Part shown: in pieces, positions 1 through 4,689 of the stretch
Layout: the number at the start of each line of letters is the position of its first letter
Numbering within the stretch: position 1 is the stretch's first letter
Source of the DNA: Betaproteobacteria bacterium
Lineage (GTDB): Bacteria; Pseudomonadota; Gammaproteobacteria; Burkholderiales; Casimicrobiaceae
Assembly (NCBI GenBank): GCA_005883655.1
Contig: VBDA01000017.1
Coordinates: 1-5,482, forward strand
Direction: 5' to 3'
DNA: 5,482 nucleotides
The notes under the pieces: generated by a model
What the model was told of the DNA's origin: nothing
The model's input: only the letters and a program-made list of their open reading frames with translations
The model's database searches: none
Position numbers and translations under genes: made by a program

Positions 1-1
1 C

Positions 2-691
2 GCCGAGAACATCGCGGCTTGTTTCGTCGAGCCGATCGCCGGATCGACCGGCTGCCTGGTGCCGCCGAAGGGCTATCTGCAGCGATTGCGCGACATCTGC
101 GACGCGCACGGCATCCTTCTCGTCTTCGACGAGGTAATCTGTGGCTTCGGCCGCACCGGGTCGGCATTCGCCGCGCAGAGCTTCGGCGTCACGCCGGACC
201 TGATGGCCATGGCCAAGGGCATCACCAACGGCGCGCAACCGATGGGTGCGGTCGCGGTCAGCGAGCGCATTCACGACACGATTATGGGCGCCGCCGCCGA
301 CGGAGCCGTAGAGTTTTTTCACGGCTACACCTATTCCGGCCACCCCGCGCCGTGCGCGGCGGGCCTGGCGACCCTGGATATCTACAAGAGCGAGGGTCTG
401 TTCGAGCGCGGCGCCGCGCTTTCGCCATATTTTCTCGACGCGCTCTGGTCGCTCAAGGACGTGTCTGTCGTCTCCGATATTCGTGGCTACGGTTTGCTGG
501 CGGCGATCGACATCCACGCTGCTGGCGCGCCGGGCAAGCGCGGTCACGCCTTGCAAAAGCAGCTCTTCGACAACGGCCTGCACGTCAAGGCAACCGGCGA
601 CTGCGTGATCATCGCCCCGCCGCTGATCGCGGAGCGGCAGCACATCGACGCGATGGTCGATTGCCTGCAGAAGACGCTCGCAGGGATTTAG
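2..691 (+). CDS. tpa: Class III PLP aminotransferase, probable taurine:pyruvate aminotransferase (5' truncated)
   Basis: The reading frame is open from the window edge and 229 codons are present, about half of the usual roughly 440-450 residues, so the N-terminal half lies upstream. Visible hallmarks of fold-type I class III transaminases are VFDEV with the PLP-ring Asp at residue 43 of the fragment, followed by GFGRTG. AMAKGITNGAQPMGAV contains the Schiff-base Lys at residue 72 (codon 215-217), and HGYTYSGHPAPCAAGLA follows. This pattern matches the omega-amino acid (beta-alanine):pyruvate aminotransferase group, which includes taurine:pyruvate aminotransferase. The reaction would be taurine + pyruvate to sulfoacetaldehyde + L-alanine in the cytoplasm. 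Family membership is clear. The taurine substrate is inferred from the taurine importer genes that start 60 bp downstream. Beta-alanine or another omega-amine remains a possible substrate. Confidence 0.85.
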   Translation, partial: AENIAACFVEPIAGSTGCLVPPKGYLQRLRDICDAHGILLVFDEVICGFGRTGSAFAAQSFGVTPDLMAMAKGITNGAQPMGAVAVSERIHDTIMGAAADGAVEFFHGYTYSGHPAPCAAGLATLDIYKSEGLFERGAALSPYFLDALWSLKDVSVVSDIRGYGLLAAIDIHAAGAPGKRGHALQKQLFDNGLHVKATGDCVIIAPPLIAERQHIDAMVDCLQKTLAGI

Positions 692-740
692 CGCTCCGGA
701 CGCATATCACGCAACTCGCGGGCCACGCGAACTTTTCCCG

Positions 741-747
741 AAGGAGG
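741..747 (+). promoter_or_regulatory. Strong ribosome binding site of tauA
   Basis: AAGGAGG, a near-perfect match to the 16S rRNA anti-Shine-Dalgarno sequence, ends 4 bases before the ATG at 752. It fixes the tauA start. It is the strongest Shine-Dalgarno sequence in the window, in keeping with the high expression usual for periplasmic binding proteins relative to their membrane partners. I see no convincing promoter in the rest of the 60-bp gap after the aminotransferase gene, so tauA is probably co-transcribed with it. Confidence 0.8.
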
Positions 748-751
748 AAGC

Positions 752-1753
752 ATGAAACGCTTGCTGACAGCACTGTTGTTTACCGCGGCCGCGGTCGCCG
801 CCCTGCCCGCCACGGCGCAGAAAACGGTCACCTTCGCCTACCAGGACATGATGAATCCCTGGCGCTGGGTGCAGCAAAGCCAGGAAGTCGAAAAAGCGAC
901 CGGCTTCAAGATCAACTGGCGTCAATTCGGCGGTGGTGGCGACGTCATCCGCGCCATGGCGTCGGGCGACGTGCAATTGGGCGAAGTCGGCTCGACCGGC
1001 GCCGCGACGGCGATCAGCCAGGGCATGGATGTCGAGCTATTCTGGATCCTCGAGGATATCGCGGCGGCCGAAGCGCTGGTCGCGCGCAACGGCAGCGGCG
1101 TCAATACCATCGCCGATCTCAAAGGCAAGAAGATCGGCACTCCCTTCGTGTCCACATCGCATTTTCAGCTCTTGTATGCGATGCAAAAGGCGGGGCTGAA
1201 GGCTTCCGACGCACAAGTGCTGAACATGCGTCCGCCGGAGATCGCGGCGGCGTGGGGCCGCGGGGACATCGACGCCACCTTCATCTGGGACCCGGTGCTG
1301 TCTACTGTCAAGAAGACCGGCAAGGTGCTTATGACGTCGGGCGACATCTGCAAGGCGGGGGCCTGCACGTTCGATGGCCTGATCGTCACGCGCAAATTCG
1401 CCAAGGAGAACCCGGAGTTCATGGTCGCGCTGGTGAAGGCGCTGGCCAAGGCCGATGCCGATTATCGCGGCAATCCAAAAGCCTGGACCGGTGACGCGGC
1501 CAAGGTCGCCGCCGTTGCCAAGTGGTCCGGCGCCAAGCCGGAGGACGTCCCCGATGCGATGTCGCTCTATGGCTTTCCCAGCTTGCAGCAACAGGCGTCG
1601 CCCGAATGGCTGGGTGGAGGCGCCAACGGTGCTGCGGCAAAGGCGCTGGCGCAACAGGCCAATTTTCTGAAGGATCAGGGAAGGCTGACGTCGGTGGCGC
1701 CGGATTACAGCAAGAACGTCTCGGTGGAGTGGGTCACCCGGGCAATGAAGTAG
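752..1753 (+). CDS. tauA: Taurine ABC transporter, periplasmic taurine-binding protein TauA
   Basis: This is a 333-residue precursor. Residues 1-22 form a classic Sec signal peptide: MKR, a hydrophobic core, then ATA with likely cleavage before Gln23. The mature part resembles TauA along its length (SsuA/THI5-like, PBP type 2 fold). Landmarks that align by eye with E. coli TauA include TVTFAYQ (residues 25-31), INWRQFGGGGDVIRAMASGDVQLGEVGS (54-81), PFVSTSHF (131-138), PPEIAAAWGRGDIDATFIWDP (161-181) and QANFLKDQG (302-310). It should capture taurine in the periplasm and deliver it to TauC. The start is set by the strong AAGGAGG 4 bases upstream. Mature TauA contains only two cysteines, Cys200 and Cys205, close together; the E. 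coli protein, as I recall it, lacks both. Binding of other alkanesulfonates cannot be excluded, but resemblance to TauA is clearer than to SsuA. Confidence 0.93.
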   Translation: MKRLLTALLFTAAAVAALPATAQKTVTFAYQDMMNPWRWVQQSQEVEKATGFKINWRQFGGGGDVIRAMASGDVQLGEVGSTGAATAISQGMDVELFWILEDIAAAEALVARNGSGVNTIADLKGKKIGTPFVSTSHFQLLYAMQKAGLKASDAQVLNMRPPEIAAAWGRGDIDATFIWDPVLSTVKKTGKVLMTSGDICKAGACTFDGLIVTRKFAKENPEFMVALVKALAKADADYRGNPKAWTGDAAKVAAVAKWSGAKPEDVPDAMSLYGFPSLQQQASPEWLGGGANGAAAKALAQQANFLKDQGRLTSVAPDYSKNVSVEWVTRAMK

Positions 1754-1783
1754 CTGCCGGTCGAGCCACACTTTCGACATCGA

Positions 1784-1812
1784 AGACGGCGGCGCGCGAT
1801 GCGCCGCCGTCT
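1784..1812 (+). promoter_or_regulatory. Perfect 12-bp stem-loop between tauA and tauB
   Basis: Left arm AGACGGCGGCGC (1784-1795), 5-base loop GCGAT (1796-1800) and right arm GCGCCGCCGTCT (1801-1812) form an uninterrupted GC-rich hairpin starting 30 bases after the tauA stop. Only a weak ATTTG follows, so it is not a textbook intrinsic terminator. In ABC importer operons, hairpins after the binding-protein gene commonly protect the upstream mRNA 3' end or allow partial termination, giving more binding protein than permease. That role is inferred here. The first in-frame ATG for tauB (1799) sits at the loop/right-arm junction, which argues against its use as the start. Confidence 0.7.
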
Positions 1813-1831
1813 ATTTGTGGGAACCGAAACC

Positions 1832-2632
1832 TTGCCCTCGCTCGACATTCGAAATCTCGGTGTTCGCTACGCGACCAACACCGGCACGGTGGAGGCGCTT
1901 TCCAACATCAACCTCGCGATGACCGAAGGCGATTTCGTGGTCGCGATCGGTGCCTCGGGCTGCGGCAAGACGACGCTCTTATCCTGCATCGCCGGCTTTC
2001 TGCCGCCCACGCATGGAACAATCGAGCTCGACGGCAAGCCCGTGACCGGCCCGGGCGCCGATCGCGGTGTGGTGTTCCAGAAACACGCCTTGATGCCCTG
2101 GCTCGACGTCGGTCAGAACGTCGAGTTCGGCTTGCGCATGCGCGGCGTTGCCGCCGCCGAGCGGCGAACCGCCGCCATGGAGCAATTGCGCCTGGTCGGT
2201 CTCGACGAGTTCGCCGATCGGCCTATCTACGAGCTCTCCGGTGGTATGCAGCAGCGCGTAGGCATCGCTCGCGCGCTTGCTTCGGGTCCGCGATTGATGT
2301 TGATGGACGAGCCGCTTGGCGCGCTCGACGCGTTCACCCGAGAGTCCATTCAGGAGCTGATACTCGACGTCTGGCATGGCACCGGAAAGATGTGCTTTTT
2401 CATTACCCACAGCGTGGAGGAAGCGCTCTTCCTGGCGACGCATCTGGTCGTGATGACGCCGAGCCCGGGGCGTATCTCGCACGAATTCGAGCTCGATTTC
2501 GGGCGCCGTTTCCTTGAGACGCGCGACGCGCGCGCAGTCAAGTCCGACCCTGAATTCATACGCGTGCGGGAGGAGGTCCTGTCGGTCATCCTGCATCGGG
2601 ATGGCGCTCTCTCAACCGAGGGTCGCCGATGA
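1832..2632 (+). CDS. tauB: Taurine ABC transporter, ATP-binding protein TauB
   Basis: This is the ATPase subunit that powers taurine import on the cytoplasmic side. From the proposed start it has 266 residues, close to E. coli TauB (about 255). All ABC motifs are intact: Walker A GASGCGKTT (40-48), Q-loop FQ (Gln83), signature LSGGMQQRVGIARAL (135-149), Walker B LMLMDEP (155-161, catalytic Glu160), D-loop GALDAF (163-168) and switch His193 in ITHSVEEA. PGADRGVVFQ and a C-terminal FGRRF...VKSDPEFIRVREEVLS stretch are typical of TauB/SsuB. I chose TTG 1832 because it gives the family-like N-terminus MPSLDIRNLGVRY and has GGGA 9 bases upstream. ATG 1799 (277 residues) lies inside a perfect hairpin, and GTG 1817 has no clear ribosome site. 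The stop overlaps tauC by ATGA, implying translational coupling. Confidence 0.92.
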   Translation: MPSLDIRNLGVRYATNTGTVEALSNINLAMTEGDFVVAIGASGCGKTTLLSCIAGFLPPTHGTIELDGKPVTGPGADRGVVFQKHALMPWLDVGQNVEFGLRMRGVAAAERRTAAMEQLRLVGLDEFADRPIYELSGGMQQRVGIARALASGPRLMLMDEPLGALDAFTRESIQELILDVWHGTGKMCFFITHSVEEALFLATHLVVMTPSPGRISHEFELDFGRRFLETRDARAVKSDPEFIRVREEVLSVILHRDGALSTEGRR

Positions 2633-3504
2633 GCGCCAATGAGGAAGTGACGGCGGCCTCCAATGGCGGCCAAGAGAAGGCGAGTCCGGAGACCCGCGCC
2701 GGTGCGCGCCCCAAGACGTCCGGCTACTCGACACCGGGCGAAGGTCGAAGCACTGCGATCTCCGTCGTCACCATGCTTTCGATTTTCCTGCTGTGGTGGC
2801 TCGCCAGCCACTTGGGCTGGATGCCACCGCTTTTTCTTCCCACGCCGGAAACGGTGCTCCAGCGGCTGTGGGAGTCGGCCCGAGGAGATCTCACCGATGC
2901 CCCGCTCGCCACCCACTTCGGTTGGTCGATGTTCAGGGTGTTCACCGCGTTCTTCCTTGCCTGCCTGACCGCAATACCGGTCGGCATCGCCATGGGCGTC
3001 TCGCGCATCGCCCGCGGCATTTTCGACCCGCCGATCGAGTTCTATCGGCCTTTGCCGCCGCTCGCCTACCTGCCGCTGATCATCATCTGGTTCGGCATCG
3101 ACGAGCTGTCCAAGGTGCTGCTCATCTACCTCGCCTGCTTCGCCCCGCTCGCGATGAGTGCCCGGGCGGGCGTGCGGTCGGTATCCCAGGAGCAGATTCA
3201 TGCCGCGTATTCGATGGGCGCGTCGAAGTGGCAAGTGATCCGCCATGTGGTGATCCCCGCCGCCATGCCCGAAATCCTGACCGCGATGCGAATTTCGATC
3301 GGCTTCGGCTGGACCACGCTGGTCGCCGCGGAAATGGTCGCCGCAACCCACGGCCTGGGCCAGATGGTCCTCAACGCCTCCAACTTCCTGCGCACCGACA
3401 TCGTCATCATGGGCATCGTCGTCATCGGCACCATCGCCTACCTGTTCGATCTGCTGATGCGCTACGTCGAGCGCGTGGTCGTGCCGTGGAAAGGAAGAGT
3501 ATGA
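2629..3504 (+). CDS. tauC: Taurine ABC transporter, inner-membrane permease TauC
   Basis: This is a 291-residue permease of the binding-protein-dependent transport family. Residues 1-42 are polar, low in complexity and probably cytoplasmic. Hydrophobic segments follow at about 43-63, 100-125, 145-178 (likely two helices), 218-240 and 256-280, which fits a six-helix permease. The cytoplasmic EAA loop that docks on TauB is visible at about 192-216 (AAYSMGASKWQVI...IPAAMPEI). YRPLPPLAYLPLIIIWFGIDELSKVLLIYLACFAP (139-173) and WTTLVAAEMVAATHGLGQMV match the corresponding TauC parts closely. Its ATG overlaps the tauB stop by 4 bp. It should form a homodimeric channel that takes taurine from TauA. 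The N-terminal leader is somewhat longer than in E. coli TauC (275 residues) and is the most variable part. Confidence 0.93.
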   Translation: MSANEEVTAASNGGQEKASPETRAGARPKTSGYSTPGEGRSTAISVVTMLSIFLLWWLASHLGWMPPLFLPTPETVLQRLWESARGDLTDAPLATHFGWSMFRVFTAFFLACLTAIPVGIAMGVSRIARGIFDPPIEFYRPLPPLAYLPLIIIWFGIDELSKVLLIYLACFAPLAMSARAGVRSVSQEQIHAAYSMGASKWQVIRHVVIPAAMPEILTAMRISIGFGWTTLVAAEMVAATHGLGQMVLNASNFLRTDIVIMGIVVIGTIAYLFDLLMRYVERVVVPWKGRV

Positions 3505-3557
3505 AGGACCGATCCTCGGCCGGCCGCCAGGACTCGACGGCTGAACCCCGCCGGTAG
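3501..3557 (+). CDS. Questionable 18-codon ORF overlapping the tauC stop
   Basis: An ATG overlaps the tauC stop in an ATGA arrangement, the same geometry as tauB/tauC. AAGGAAG (3491-3497) precedes it by 3 bases, so it has a plausible translation start. The predicted peptide, MKDRSSAGRQDSTAEPRR, ends at TAG 3555-3557. It is charged and shows no domain or membrane segment that I recognise. It could be a chance start, a small translated peptide coupled to tauC, or the 5' remnant of a gene whose body has been lost from the tau cluster. The overlap and Shine-Dalgarno sequence are visible; everything about function is open. Confidence 0.2.
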   Translation: MKDRSSAGRQDSTAEPRR

Positions 3558-3575
3558 CCGGTCATCGGCGCAGGG

Positions 3576-3604
3576 TTGACAGCGACGCCGCCCTTTGCCA
3601 CGCT
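3576..3604 (+). promoter_or_regulatory. Possible sigma-70-type promoter for pta
   Basis: A perfect -35 hexamer TTGACA lies at 3576-3581. A 17-base spacer leads to 3599-3604 (CACGCT), which matches the -10 consensus TATAAT at only two positions (A2 and T6). If used, transcription would begin around 3611, at or beside the pta ATG, giving a leaderless or nearly leaderless message. That would agree with the absence of any Shine-Dalgarno sequence before pta. The -35 is convincing, the -10 is not, and GC-rich proteobacteria often have weak -10 boxes. Confidence 0.3.
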
Positions 3605-3610
3605 GGGCCC

Positions 3611-4582
3611 ATGATTAACCGACCGCACTTCCAGCGGCTTGTCGAGCAGGTCCGCAATTTCCCGCCTTTGCCTACCGCGATCGTGTATCCGTGCGACCGC
3701 GATTCGCTGCAGATTGCATTGTCGGGCCAGTTCGCCGGCTACCTTGCCCCGGTCCTGGTCGGCCCCGAAGCACGCATCGCGGACGCGGCGGCGCAGGCGG
3801 GCCTCGATCTGTCCCGCATCGAGCGGGTCGACACGCCGGACGATCCTTTCGCCGCGGCCCAGCAAGCCGTTCTGCTGGCCCGCAACGGCGAGGTCCGAGC
3901 GCTGATCAAGGGAAGCCTCTACCCGGACGACTTGATGCGCGCCGTGGCCGCCCCGGACTCGGGGCTGCGCAGCGATCGGCGCCTCACCCATGCCTTCTTT
4001 GTCGACGTCCCCAATTTCGCGCGTCCGTTCCTGCTTTCCGACGCGGTGCTAAACATCGCACCGACGCTCGCCGCCAAGCGTGAAATCGTCCAGAACGCGA
4101 TCGAGCTGGCCCGAGCGGTCGGCATAACGGCGCCTCAGGTAGCGGTGCTGGCGGCGGTTGAAGGCGTCACCGCGGCCCTGCCGGCGACCGCCGACGCGGC
4201 CGCGCTTGCCAAAATGGCGGTTCAGGGCCTGATCAACGGCGCCGTCGTCGAGGGACCCATAACCGTCGACAGCGCGCTGTCCGCCGCTGCGGCGCGCATC
4301 AACGGTATCGAATCCAAAATCGCCGGCCAGGCCGACGTGCTGATCGTGCCCAGCCTTGAATCGGGCGCGATGATGATGCAGATGGTGACCGCCATGTTCG
4401 GCGCGCTCGCCGCCGGCGTGGTGCTCGGCGCCAAGATCCCTGTCGTGCTCGCCAGCCGCAGCGATACCATGGAAGTGCGCATGGCCGCGTGTGTGCTGGC
4501 GTCGCTGGTTGCCCATTCGATGCCCGTCGTCGAAAAGCAGTCCCCGACTGCCGCCGCCAGCGGCGTTCGCGTCGCAGCCTGA
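3611..4582 (+). CDS. pta: Phosphate acetyl/butyryltransferase family enzyme (probable Pta)
   Basis: This 323-residue protein covers one complete PTA/PTB catalytic domain (Pfam PTA_PTB type). It would interconvert acetyl phosphate + CoA and acetyl-CoA + phosphate. Recognisable segments are AIVYPCDRDSLQIAL (23-37), the LIKGSLYPDDLM box (98-109), DVPNFARPFLLSDAVLNIAP...IVQNAIELA (132-167) and VVLASRSD (278-285), whose Ser282-Arg283 corresponds to the active-site Ser-Arg of the family. The sequence looks closest to the transferase half of bifunctional enoyl-CoA hydratase/phosphate acetyltransferases, but no MaoC-like hydratase domain precedes it. Beside tpa-tauABC it is best read as the last step of taurine dissimilation, taking acetyl phosphate from Xsc. 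A butyryl or other acyl substrate, or pairing with an acetate kinase, is an alternative. No ribosome binding site precedes ATG 3611. The last 20 residues are a polar tail. Confidence 0.88.
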   Translation: MINRPHFQRLVEQVRNFPPLPTAIVYPCDRDSLQIALSGQFAGYLAPVLVGPEARIADAAAQAGLDLSRIERVDTPDDPFAAAQQAVLLARNGEVRALIKGSLYPDDLMRAVAAPDSGLRSDRRLTHAFFVDVPNFARPFLLSDAVLNIAPTLAAKREIVQNAIELARAVGITAPQVAVLAAVEGVTAALPATADAAALAKMAVQGLINGAVVEGPITVDSALSAAAARINGIESKIAGQADVLIVPSLESGAMMMQMVTAMFGALAAGVVLGAKIPVVLASRSDTMEVRMAACVLASLVAHSMPVVEKQSPTAAASGVRVAA

Positions 4583-4588
4583 ACGGTA

Positions 4589-4610
4589 GTGCGCGCGTTG
4601 CGCGCTGCAC
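4589..4610 (+). terminator. GC-rich stem-loop just after pta
   Basis: GTGCGCGCG (4589-4597) can pair with CGCGCTGCAC (4601-4610) across a TTG loop, giving nine pairs with one bulged T at 4606. It begins 6 bases after the pta stop. There is no T-run after it, so it is at best a Rho-assisted terminator or an mRNA 3'-end barrier. The right arm is part of the 18-bp direct repeat, so the left arm could also pair with the second copy. Confidence 0.4.
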
Positions 4611-4635
4611 GGTGATCGCGCGCTGCACGGTGATC
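4600..4635 (+). repeat. 18-bp perfect tandem duplication
   Basis: The unit GCGCGCTGCACGGTGATC occurs at 4600-4617 and again at 4618-4635 without mismatch or gap. It lies in the 102-bp spacer between pta and the SulP gene. It looks like a recent slippage duplication. Whether the unit binds a protein is unknown. The first copy supplies the right arm of the hairpin at 4589-4610. Confidence 0.9.
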
Positions 4636-4660
4636 GCTGCATGATGGCGCTCGTACCGCG

Positions 4661-4689
4661 CCATGTCCGCCCCATGTCCGCCCCATGTC
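4661..4689 (+). repeat. 11-bp tandem repeats running into the SulP start codon
   Basis: CCATGTCCGCC occurs twice (4661-4671 and 4672-4682) and is followed by a partial third copy, CCATGTC (4683-4689). Each copy contains an ATG (4663, 4674, 4685). Because the unit is not a multiple of three, the three ATGs fall in three different frames; only the last opens the SulP permease frame. The ATG at 4674 reaches a stop after nine codons (TGA 4701-4703). Confidence 0.9.

Noticed and set aside
19..1494. Long + strand ORF (491 codons) spanning the aminotransferase and tauA in another frame
   Set aside because: It is rich in Arg, Gly and His, has no family motifs, and lies over two clearly recognisable genes. 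It is a frame shadow caused by high GC.
1784..1812. Operator or mobile-element end read from the inverted repeat
   Set aside because: The arms are separated by only 5 bases, and there is no second copy, target duplication or transposase in the window. An RNA hairpin is the simpler reading.
1522..2517. 331-codon + strand ORF over the end of tauA and most of tauB
   Set aside because: It is a frame shadow: the overlapping frames encode TauA and TauB with intact motifs, and this product has an Arg/Ala-rich composition typical of GC noise.
2350..3351. 333-codon antisense ORF opposite tauB and tauC
   Set aside because: The product is rich in Arg, Gly and His with no motif. It mirrors the tauB and tauC coding sequence, and no ribosome site or spacing supports it.
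3505..3610. Possible intrinsic terminator after tauC
   Set aside because: Only short inverted matches (CCGG/CCGG, CGGCT/AGCCG) are present, with no long stem and no T-run.
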